A stretch of DNA of 17,455 bases, from positions 1-17,455 of the forward strand of contig UZAE01012387.1 of assembly GCA_900617975.1 (NCBI GenBank). The letters are read 5' to 3'. Source of the stretch: Rodentolepis nana. Taxonomy: Eukaryota > Platyhelminthes > Cestoda > Cyclophyllidea > Hymenolepididae. The position numbers and the translations under genes are program-made. The notes under the pieces were generated by a model. That model worked only from the letters and a program-made list of their open reading frames with translations. It made no database searches and had not been told where the DNA came from. This document shows, piece after piece, positions 1-9,700 of this stretch (its first letter is position 1; every line of letters starts with the position of its first letter).

Positions 1-94
1 CACTTACAGGATGTCTGTTCAACTTATAATTTTGTTTTACTGTGAGCCACTCATCCACATCTAGGCTTGACGACTAATTACTGGAGGGATAAAA

Positions 95-166
95 TCAACA
101 TCTATTGATGCAATACCTCTGGTTACCGGGACCACCACAATATGTTCCCTTCTCAAAGAGAAGGCC
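95..166 (-). other. Possible small terminal exon with a Cys pattern, unidentified
   Basis: On the minus strand, a pyrimidine-rich run ending ACA-N leads into a 23-codon open stretch ending in TGA. It encodes KGTYCGGPGNQRYCINRC as its second part, a C-x8-C-x3-C spacing. The single ambiguous base of the window (N at 167) sits where the G of an AG acceptor would be. The pattern recalls the GT-x-CG...CIN...C segments in cysteine-rich regions of ADAM/ADAMTS proteins, but the spacing is not the same. A longer frame overlaps it with no recognisable content. Confidence 0.22.
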
Positions 167-324
167 NTGTAATGAAAGAAAGCAAGTCTGACTATTATAC
201 CATAAACAAGTTGGGGCAAAAATAATTTAATTGATGCATTTAAATAAAAGCTACAGAAATCACTATCATCTGCAGAGTTCTTAGGGTGGCATATGCACAA
301 CAGCTGTATTTTTTGTCGTATTCC

Positions 325-339
325 ACTTTGAACCAATTT
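325..339 (+). repeat. Target-site duplication of SINE copy 1, left
   Basis: ACTTTGAACCAATTT. The right copy at 646-660 differs at one base. Confidence 0.85.
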
Positions 340-645
340 GGGGGATGCGATAGTCTAACCTCCATGTGGCGCACCCTGAGCAACGTATACTCATACGGCA
401 GTTGACTTCTGACTTTAAGCTACCATCACCCCACTCTATGTCATATTCCACCACTTTCACACTACTCACCTTACCTTTTTCTCTCCCTTTGTGTCTGTCT
501 GCCTCTTTTACATCTGTGAATCACTCTTCTGTTCCCCAACTCTCAACTTTCTGCTACTTTGATGGACCTTCCCTCTGTGAAGCCCGAAGTCAGCTAATTG
601 GCTAATGATAGCTATCAAAAGGCCTGTCATATGAAATAAATTAAT
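340..645 (+). mobile_element. SINE-like element, copy 1 (about 306 bp)
   Basis: Bounded by direct repeats ACTTTGAACCAATTT (325-339) and ACTTTGAACCTATTT (646-660), 14 of 15 matching. It aligns along its full length with copy 2 at 10914-11210, at roughly three-quarters identity by eye. Head: GGGG..TGCGATAG.CT.ACC. Body: pyrimidine-rich. The last 75 or so bases (from CCCTCTGTGAAGCCCGAAG) match the 3' end of the LINE at 6829-6905 and finish in a GAAATAAAT-type tail. No convincing tRNA, 5S or 7SL promoter boxes are seen in the head. It carries about 20 extra bases near 510-530 relative to copy 2. It is non-coding. Confidence 0.85.
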
Positions 646-660
646 ACTTTGAACCTATTT
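646..660 (+). repeat. Target-site duplication of SINE copy 1, right
   Basis: ACTTTGAACCTATTT, pairing with 325-339. The mismatch fits an older insertion than the LINE. Confidence 0.85.
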
Positions 661-1242
661 AAATGTTATCGGCTCATTGGGATCGCTTTGTATGACTCTC
701 GACGCGAGAACCACTCACTCAACAAATAACATTTTCTGTCACAATTCCTCATATCGAGTCTCCTACTCCAAGAAGACTCGAATAGTCATTCGCTGTAATC
801 ACTGTAATACATGTTCCCTCTATAAGTGCGTAGTTCCTTATAAGAAGTCATAAATGTGAAAGACTTTTTGGTCAACTCGTTTGGATACAGTTTATAATTG
901 TATGGAATAATAACATTATTATTTTCAATATCTAAGACTAGCAAAGCATTGTTAATTTACACAATCGACAAATCTCGATTTAGTATATCAATAAGTAGGG
1001 CATTCACAGAAATGGTTTGATCGTATAAGCAGATATAATACATTTTCAACATCTTCTTTTTCAATTTTTTTACTATATCTTTCAAGAAATCATCCATAGT
1101 TATGTTGTCGGAATTCAGTATCATCTTTAGTCGAGAGGTATTGAACCCAAAATCATAATCTCCTTTGACTTTAAGGTCATAAATGCCAGTTTAGATTTTC
1201 TAGGAAAGATTGCGACTGATCCTTTTCCCAAGCTATAAATGA

Positions 1243-1992
1243 CAAGTAGATACTGTAGGCTTCTCCGATTTTGATGATCTTTTTTCTGAACTTAAAGAAG
1301 ACTTCACCAAAGTCTCTGACACCTAGAGAAATAGCCTATTGAATTTTTTAACCTTCAATTGTTTTTAGCCAATCTGATGTGCCTGTTATAGTGGTTTCAT
1401 AAGATCTGGGCGATTGAGAGAACAGACTACGCACTTTCAAATATTACAATAGCATCAGATAATTATGAACTCTTTGACCTGACGATTTCTACTCGTATTA
1501 TTCAACGGCCGTTACTCTATAGTCCAACAAAATGGTATCCTAAACAAATGAATTTCATGAAACTGGTCCATATACTCACAGTAAAATGCAAAATATTTGG
1601 TTTTGGATTTTGATTTCCCTTGTGACGATGGTTTAATAGAATGGCGCAAAAGGTTTATTAGCGTCTCTAAAAAAGCATCCCACGAGGTGTTTGATCGGTC
1701 GATCCTTGAGTCAATTGCTACAATCTTTAGGAAGATGGGAAGTCCAATCGGTTCGAATTACTCTGGAATAACCAGGTCGCTCATCGGCTGATACTTAAAT
1801 CAAATTCTGTTCAACCAACTCTTGGTCTTTTTTTCAGTGAGAGGTTTATGCCTTAATATGCTTTAGTTCCATGATCTGCTGCAGTGGATTAAAGATGCCA
1901 TGCCTTCCAAATTAGTCACCGTTTACTGATGTATCTCGGCTAATGAAAGTCTGATTTATTCTAGCATACAATAGCAACGATTAAAACTTTGA
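1243..1992 (+). pseudogene. Unidentified decayed or multi-exon coding stretch
   Basis: Three coding-looking segments follow one another on the plus strand with frame changes. They are 1243-1323 (acidic, DTVGFSDFDDLFSELKED), 1392-1610 (73 codons without stop, including ISTRIIQRPLLYSPTKWYPK) and 1597-1788 (charged, LIEWRKRFISVSKKASHEVF). The third frame continues past several stops (FHDLLQWIKDAMPSK). A possible intron (GTAAAATGC at 1581 to TTTAATAG at 1639) could join the second and third segments, after an AG at 1391. I recognise no family. It could be a relic transposon ORF, a pseudogene or chance. Confidence 0.25.
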
Positions 1993-2480
1993 ATTCTCAA
2001 AGAAAGTCCTTAGAAGTCTCTTTAACACTAATGTTTATTGCTTAGAACGAAGGAAGAGTATTAGAATAGTTATTTTAGTGCTCTGTTACTTGGTATGGAC
2101 TATCAAAATGGGCCCAATTAGTGGATCAGAGCTCAAAATACATGGTTCAGGTACTGTTGGTTGTGTTGGTGAATCTCTTAAAGTCTAAGTGATAACTTAT
2201 GCACAGAATAAAATTAGAAAAATAAATTATGACAATGTTATGAATTTGTTGGAGTATAAATTCCTCACAATTTAATACGTAAGAACAACAAATGTAGCTT
2301 AATCGTCACTTTTAGAGATATCATTATTATTCCATGGGAAATGTAAATGATATCTTTGTTGTGGAGGCAAGGATGGGAATTTGTTGGTTTACTACTCTAC
2401 GAAATCCTTTCGATTTTCTCCAATACGCAATCGAATGAACATAGTTTAATGAAGGAAGGACGAAGATGGGCATCGGTAAC

Positions 2481-2504
2481 GAGAGAGAGAGTGTGTGTGT
2501 GTGT
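2481..2504 (+). repeat. Compound microsatellite (GA)5(GT)7
   Basis: Five GA units directly followed by seven GT units. The minus-strand 63-codon ORF that crosses it (THTLSLSL...) is a product of the repeat and not a gene. Confidence 0.9.
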
Positions 2505-2691
2505 GGGAACGAATGCAAGGGTATAAAATCACTTACACAGCGGCATTTTTAGCTCATCATGAAGACGTAAAATAGGCATTTTAATGGAGGATTAAAAAGT
2601 GGTATTGACCACTCAAAAGTCAATTGATTGGTTAACCCTTTAAAATCCTTAGGACCGTACAGTCATCTTTCGAAATAAGCTCCATTTGTAC

Positions 2692-2731
2692 TATGCTCAT
2701 AGCATAAAGCGCTATTGTCATTTGAAATGTG
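2692..2731 (+). repeat. Possible ancient copy of the shared LINE/SINE 3' tail
   Basis: It contains ATGCT-CATAG-CATAAAGC and, six bases later, GTCATTTGAAAT. SINE copy 2 ends ATGCTAATTATCATAAAGCCGGTCATTTGAAAT-like, so the words occur in the same order with a small spacer difference. No matching body or target duplication was found upstream. Confidence 0.3.
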
Positions 2732-3560
2732 TTCAGTACGTCTACAGCCTTCGCTTGATACCGTCGCTTCTCATCACGTTGGCATTAGTCTGCTGTGAAA
2801 CTCGCGTGAGTGGGTTAAGTCGTACTAATTGAAATAAACCAGTTGAAGTCTTGTCAAGGGTTACGGCCCTCGAGGATCAATATAGCTTAGCAATAGGCTT
2901 TAAGTCAAGACCAATGTTTGAATTTCAGAAAAATGATCATTAATGTCTCTGGCAAGTTGAATACGTCTATCTTGAGATGAAATTTAAGGGAAAGCCAATT
3001 TCGTATTGATGAAACCTTCTGAGTTATCAAATGGTATAAATTATTCAGCCGCCATATCTTCTCCGCTGGTTGAGTAATGATTATTTGATAGAAAACGGAA
3101 ATTTAGTTAGACAACTTGCATTCCTCAGTGTTCTAAAATTCGAGCCATAATAACACTAAAACTGGTTTTCAAATAGAAATAAATTTTAATAAAGCAACCT
3201 TCAATGATTGCATTTTTTAACATGCGGTTTTCGTAAACTTATAAAATCGGTAAAGAAGTTACACCTTTCAGAAATTCTTTTAGCTTTTTAAATATGATTT
3301 CATTGATTGGAGCCTAATCAATATAGAATCTAATTAGTTGAACACAAAATATGCACATTAAAAGATATTTTGTTGGTAAAATGATTAATATTAAGTTCGA
3401 CTTTTAAATTTAAAAAATGAGATGTTAAAGTGGCGTAGAGAGTATTGGTTGCAGTCAGTATTCAAAACTTCGTTCTTAATAGGCGCTAATGAGGGTAACA
3501 AAATATTCTCGAAGGAATAGACTCAATACTTCTTAATAAGGGGAATTTTAAATCACAAAG

Positions 3561-3763
3561 TCAGTGTCTAAGTCGATCGCGTGCTAACCGTATACAGCGG
3601 AAGAAGCATCCTCTTTCAATTGGGTCAATGGTCTCCCCATTTCTCTTCTTTTCCCATCGATGGAGTTTCCGCAACGGAATGCACATAACACCAGAGATAA
3701 TTAGACATCCACCTCCAAGGAAGAAAGTGTATCGATAATCGTTGTATGCATCATAGAAGGCAG
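3561..3763 (-). CDS. MCT-like gene, exon 10 (residues 610-676 and stop)
   Basis: 203 coding nt ending in TGA. The acceptor is TTACTTTTAG. It encodes AAFYDAYNDYRYTF (the family's YD...Y..SF motif before TM12), TM12, and a 36-residue basic cytosolic tail (residues 641-676) that ends RDRLRH. No acidic or hydrophobic C-terminal targeting motif is evident. No canonical AATAAA lies close downstream; the nearest variant I see on this strand is ATTAAA at 3190-3185. Confidence 0.92.
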
Positions 3764-6700
3764 CTAAAAGTAAAGATTTGGAAAAGAAAAGCATTAATCT
3801 ACCCCAAGTCAATATAAGTAGAGTGCGCTAAATAAATATTTCTTACCAAGAATAGGTGACGATGCCATGTAGGCAACACCTTGGAATAGCAATAGGAAAC
3901 CATAGGCGTTTGTTAGCCTGTCAAGACCCAGCATTTCAACCAAAAGGATTATACGAAGTGACACAAAAGCAGCTGAAAGAAGAAAATAATTGTACATCGA
4001 ATAACCAAGGAAGAACATTATTGGAAAGTGGAGAGTACTTACCAATTGAGAGACCAAAGGTCACCGCATAAGCGACATGACCAGCATAGGTAGGTAAGAT
4101 AGGAAGAAGCATACAGGCTACCCCGGCAATAATTAGAGCTGCGTTATTCACAAGCAGAGCATCAGTACATGGCCAGTCAGAAATGACACCAGCTACAATC
4201 CTTCCAACTGTATTAACAGAAGAAAGATAAACTAAAAGATTTGCGGACGACTCCACAGTGAAACCAAGGCTCTGTGCTTCACTTGACAGAAACATATAGG
4301 GCACCGGATAACCTAAAATTAAATATTAACATTAATTTTTGGTAAGTGAAACAAAATAGAGTAAGAGAATTGAGTTTACCAAGAAGACCGAACACACTGG
4401 ATGCAAGGAGGACTGCAAATGTTGGACTTCTAAAAAGACTAACGTCGAATAGTTCCGAAAGCATTCTGATAACCTTGTTAGATTTTATTTTAGATTCCTT
4501 TCCAATCTCTTCGTCAACTGCTTCTATAATACCTGAAGCTCCAATCCTTGTAACACTGCGTACGTATTCATTTAGTGTGTGAGATGAGACGAACTAAATT
4601 AAAAATTAATATTTACTTAAAATGCATAAGTAGAGTAAAATTTCGGACTTAATAAATGGCTTCTCACCTCGTCCAGTCGAGACATGCTAGTAGTATAGAA
4701 GAAATCAGCACGATTCACAGGAAGTTCTGTCTCGCGCTCAAGTCGTCGCTTGATTTCCTCCTGCAGTTTCGGGTCTACGTGAACACCAGCCTGCACGTAT
4801 GGACGTAAGGATACAGATGACGTGAAAAGCAGGCTAGATCCTTGAGACTGGTCATGCTAAATGAGAAACAAAAATACATTTATCAATAGCAATTTAACCT
4901 TTAAGCCATTTTCTGGACGTCTATGTTGGCACAAATACGGGCATGACGGCAATTCTGAACTTTAAGTAGTGATATGAATACTTTTGAGTCCACAGCACAA
5001 CTTTGTTTATTGCATACTATGCCTTGTTTGACTTATTTAGCCGACAATATTTAACGGCACAATTTCATTAATAAAGTGGCAATCAATGTTATCTTTAAAT
5101 CGCATTAGCTCAAATCTCAAAGTGAGCGGTTCTTTTGAAGCTGGGCAAATAAAGAGGTCCATCGGATCAAATAAAGTGTCCATAAATCGGATATAATTGT
5201 TGAGGCGCAATTATCAACCTCCCAAAATGGCCGCAAATCTATCGAATTTAAAATAGTGACATAAAGATATAAATATTTTAGCTTTTTCTCAAAATGCTAC
5301 TTCTTGATGATGCATAATTTTGGAGCATTTAATTATTATGAGTAAACGCGTGAAAGAACTTTACTTTTACTCACAAATTTGCCTTTGCTCTTCTCAAAAT
5401 CCTTGTCTTTGTTGTTATGAACTCAGTCAACATATTATCAAATGACTTAATTCAATTTTCACAGAAAGCAAGAAACTGAGGCAGGCAGGTGGTAGCTTCT
5501 AAGTAAGAAGCGCAAGTAAAGCCAAAATATAAAAAGGGCATATAATGAGCTAGTTTTGACTCCTCACGGCACATAAAAGAAAGCGATAAAACTGATGATA
5601 TTTGTACTTTTCTTCAACCTTTTCTTTTAATTTTTTGAAATGAAACAAGTAGTTTGGTCCACTCGCAGGATTATTCCAGAATCTTTCCAAATCAGCAATT
5701 TCATAAATTGTCTAACTCAATTATGAATTCAGCTAACAATAATATAACTCGATTCTCAACAAAATTATTATTCCTTTTTTTGCGCATTCCCATGGACAAG
5801 TTCTTCAGCACCTATGAGAATAGACCAAGACATCTGAAAACACAATCTGGTCTAATACAGAAAGCCATAGAACTGAAGAAAGCGTTACAAATCGATGATA
5901 AACCAAAAAGCCTCTCTCTCCCCATGAACCCATTAGCAGACATTGATGTAGTGTGTTGCACCCAACTGCTCGACTTCTTCAGGAAATCAAACACTCCTCC
6001 AGAGCAAATGCGCTCACTGGCCCTTGAGACAATCAATTTCAACTATCCTGCAGATCAATGGCTCCAAGTCTTCACTGATGGGTCATACATAGAAAACCAA
6101 GCAAACGTTGGTGCAGACGTCTATTCTGAACTCTTCTCTTTCTACGCAGCAGCGGGACATAATAGATCCGCTTTTGAAGGAGAAATAGAGGCCATTAGGA
6201 TAGCACTATGCCAATTATGTTGCCTGGATACGAAATTCACCAAAGCGGTGATACTTTCGGACTCACAGTCAGCAATAGACTCTATTGGAAACAGAGAGAC
6301 ACCCAAAACAGTTGAGATAAAGGAATGTAGAAAACTCTATGAGCTGCTGAGAGAGAAAAACAAAACAGTGGTCCTACAATGGATTCCTGGTCACTGTGGC
6401 ATTAAAGGCAATGAGATTGCTGACACACTTGCTAAGAAGGGGACAACGATTTTGCAATGCATGTCTTTCCACACAATGAAGGCCTTAATCAGGAGAGAAT
6501 TCCAGACCTCAAGGTGCAATGAACTTAAAGCTCGAACAAAGGAGAAACAGTGGACAGTGGCACTCTCCGACATACCCGACTGGCCAAGAATCGAAGCCGT
6601 TGCTGAGTTTAGACTACGTACCGGACACGATTGCTTGGCAAAACACCTTCAGATATTGGGAGTATACACTCAACCCACATGCCCTCTATGTAACCTACAT

Positions 6701-9700
6701 GAGGAAATGGAGAAGACCCACCTGATTCGGTGTCCAGCTCTAAAGACAAGGACGGAAAGCCAAAGATACTGGGAAGCAAGAAGACTGCTAATGAACTGCT
6801 ATTAATTAACTGCTATAAATGTACCCCCCCCCCTCTTGGGGGAAGCTGAAGTCAAATATTAAGGGCTAATGATAAATATCATAAAGCCTGCCATTTGAAA
6901 TAAATAAATTATTATTCCTTTATTGTTCATAGAATGTAAAACAATTCTATTTATTACTGTTCAGCATTGGCAGTCTTTTGATTGGAAACAAAAACAACAT
7001 TAACCATGTATCTTAAGCCAGAGGGCAAGATTTGAAGTTACGTACAAGAATCAAATAATTCAGTAATTGAGACTCTTTATGTTCTAGATATTATCTACTA
7101 ATTACATGCCTGGAACTTCTCTCAACCTTTAAAGTTAAACGATAGCAACAGTTTACCTGGAAAGAAGGAGTTCTCCTCTCCACTTCTGAAAGCGAACATT
7201 TTTTAATGTTGTTGACAATTTACATCACTGGTTGTGTACAAGTAGAATTCAATATGTATGAAACCGGACTTTATGGGCATACGTATTTGACGGTGTGCCA
7301 CTACACTCTAATCAATAAAATCTATAATTACCTTCACGTGTATTGATGCTCCAGCAGTCGGTTCCACTGACAGAGTTCGTTGTCTTTTAGGGAATTTGTT
7401 GGATCTTGCACTGTTACGAGGAGGAAGGTGTCCATTACCTACACACACACAAAAATCGAAGATCAAAACGTTTCATTAGACTAGAACTCGGCGTCCGTCT
7501 TAAATGTACTTAAACGGCCAACCAGACCACACCTAAAGTAGAGAATTCGCAGAATAAAATAAGTAAACAAATTCTATTACTAAGCCAAGAACCTAACAGG
7601 GTCTACCAGTGTCAATCTTAAATGTTCACAGGATTTTACACGATGCCATGCATAGGAGCTCGAGACAGAATAACAGAGGCGGTCTCCTCGCGGCATAGGA
7701 CATATAAACATTCTAATTCACGTTGAAGTCATATATCATTTCATCCTATTTTAATTTATGATTTAAGATGCAATGTTTCAAACTTGAGTCAAGTTACGCT
7801 ATTTTTAATCCCTAGGCCCTTGATTCTGATATTTTCAGAAGTAAAGCTGCTTCTATTTCTGTACGACTTCCTTTTTCTATGATGCGCAAAGCTTGAATTT
7901 CTTAATCGATTTTAATCACTGCTTGATTTTAACCCATTGAAAAAGAAAAAAAACTAATAACAAATCAACTCATATTAAGCCAGTCTTGAATTAATAACTT
8001 TTTCAATATTGTCTATTTTGGTCAATATTGTTAAAAATTGCGTCTAAGATGTGTGTTAGTGGCCAGACTATTTCGTATACCTTTATAACTAAGATGTTAT
8101 TGCTTTGTACCAACAATTTGCTGTTGTTCATGAAAAATGTCCGCATGATCATGTTATCCGCCCAGCTTTCGTGACCGTCAGCGCTTTTCTATTGCACTGA
8201 TCATTGGTTCAGTTTTAAAAGAACGAAGCTAAAATTTCCCACCTAAAACTTACGAAAATTAATTTTCATGGCAAAGCTTTAACCAATGAGGAAGGTGCAT
8301 TGATTTTATCCAATCAATCTCATAAATTCTTAGGTTTGGAAGAGTATTACTAACTGGGCCAAGCAATCGACGTCGTTTTTTCCGAAATTGCATCAGCGTA
8401 GCCAATTTTATTGACTTGAATAATGTCCAAAAATGTGTCCCTTCGTATATCTTTAAACTCAGTGCACATGCCAAGCTGGTCAATGTGTACTGAGGTGTTA
8501 CCTAAATTCCATAACGTCATCATTTTATTCGACTATTACGCAATTTCGTTTCACTCGTGTTAAATATAGCTTTATGCTCGGGTTATTCATGTTTGCAAAG
8601 TTTCTTAGTCAAAAGGAGGTTAATCTTACCACAAAGGCTAACCATATTGTGACTTATCATTTTGTGAAATTTGACAAATTTAGTAACATTGGATTGAATC
8701 CCTTGGAGCGAAAAACTGTAGCGCTGCCTTGTTCTCTAGGGGTTACCTCAATTCCACCCCCAAACCCCTCCCATCCCCCCCCCTATTGTGGGCATTGTGT
8801 CCGCTGCATGCTATATCGCCTTAAAGACCATCCGACCGAAAGTTTCTTCAAGGTAATATAATAAATATACACGATTTACAAACATTTCCGGAAGTCCTGA
8901 GCAATGTACGAAAAAATCAGACCAATTCGACGGCCATTTTCTTAAACGGTTGATATTAATGGATAAGTGAATTGTACTCTTACTTGAATGTATTTGATGC
9001 GTTTCAGTTTGATCTTCTTGGACAGTGGCAGGTAGATTTGTAACATGACTTCCAGGTCTATCACCATGTTCGAGTTTTTGGACCTTTAAACAATTGTAAA
9101 ATTTTGATCGAATGAGTATAAAGACATTTCTTATTCATTTTGCGAAATATATAAATCTATTTTAACAATTACACTGATACACAACGAGTCTCTAAGATAG
9201 ATGATTGCATCTTCTAGTGGCAGTTCACAAATTAACTCTAGTTTGATTGAATTTCTCAAGCATAGTGAGAAAAATGTGATTATCCTGTTAAATGACTTCA
9301 GTTTACAACAATTTCACTTAGTCATCGCCACATAAATCCTGTTTTTAAGTGATTTCTGCCACTCTCTTCGGTAATAAAATTCAGAGGGCTAGAAAAAACT
9401 GAACATATATGTTGTTCTCCCATTACCCGTTTTCTTAAATTTAAAAGTGGGAGGAAAACAATTTTTGAATTTAGATTACTTAACTTGATTAAAAATACGA
9501 CAATAATTACTTACCTGATTGCAAATTCCACTTTCCAGTTCTGCCTCATTACCGCTGTGGTAGTTAGAATTCTCTGTTTGCTCAATGTCTTGGGAAAGTG
9601 AAGCCTCTGTCTTCTCTTTCGCCTCAGATTTCTGTTTCTTCCGTAACTTCATTCTTTGATAATCCCGCACTGAAAGGAAGACGAATCCCGCTGCAAAGCA

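Larger units (their letters stand above)
646..3560. other. Region downstream of the transporter without an intact gene
   Basis: About 2.9 kb of AT-rich sequence. It holds the decayed coding stretch (1243-1992), a GA/GT microsatellite (2481-2504) and a possible old SINE/LINE tail (2692-2731). I found no RNA gene or complete ORF of recognisable type. Confidence 0.6.
5778..6905 (+). mobile_element. 5'-truncated non-LTR retrotransposon (LINE, RNase H-bearing I-like group)
   Basis: The insertion boundaries are set by a perfect 16-bp direct repeat AAATTATTATTCCTTT at 5762-5777 and 6906-6921. The exact 3' edge is ambiguous by a few bases because the element ends in GAAAT(AAAT)n. Inside is the 3' part of ORF2 and a roughly 100-nt 3' UTR with a C10-TCTT-G5 hairpin, ending in a tail shared with the two SINE-like elements of this window. 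It lies in transporter intron 5, antisense to the gene. It is visibly more GC-rich than its surroundings. The open frame and perfect duplication suggest a recent insertion. The truncation is typical of target-primed reverse transcription. Confidence 0.93.
4857..7331 (-). other. Intron 5 of the MCT-like gene (2475 nt)
   Basis: It contains the truncated LINE (5778-6905). Without the LINE and one copy of its target duplication the intron would be 1331 nt. The remaining sequence is AT-rich with nothing else recognisable. Confidence 0.85.
7439..8983 (-). other. Intron 4 of the MCT-like gene (1545 nt)
   Basis: It contains a minus-strand (sense) G-quadruplex motif at 8757-8783 and ends in a (GT)5 acceptor. 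Open frames of 74 codons (8259-8483, minus) and 95 codons (8574-8861, plus) are present. They have no recognisable domain, and I take them as chance. Confidence 0.8.

Noticed and set aside
366..605. 79-codon plus ORF
   Set aside because: It lies wholly inside SINE copy 1. Copy 2 does not keep the frame because of indels, so it is not coding.
2327..2518. 63-codon minus ORF (Leu/Ser/His-rich start)
   Set aside because: Its N-terminus is translated GT/GA microsatellite and the rest is unsupported.
3856..4071. Plus-strand 71-codon ORF
   Set aside because: It is antisense to exons 8-9 and intron 8 of the transporter. The family match is on the minus strand.
4346..4582. Plus-strand 78-codon ORF
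   Set aside because: It is the antisense shadow of transporter exon 7.
5654..5777. N-terminal 41 codons of the RNase H ORF as part of the retrotransposon
   Set aside because: They lie outside the insertion defined by the 16-bp target duplication and have no LINE-like content.
5812..6042. Minus-strand ORF within the LINE
   Set aside because: It is antisense to the RNase H ORF, which has clear domain motifs.
8574..8861. 95-codon plus ORF in intron 4
   Set aside because: Its Pro-rich part comes from the C tracts opposite the G-quadruplex motif, and the rest has no domain character.
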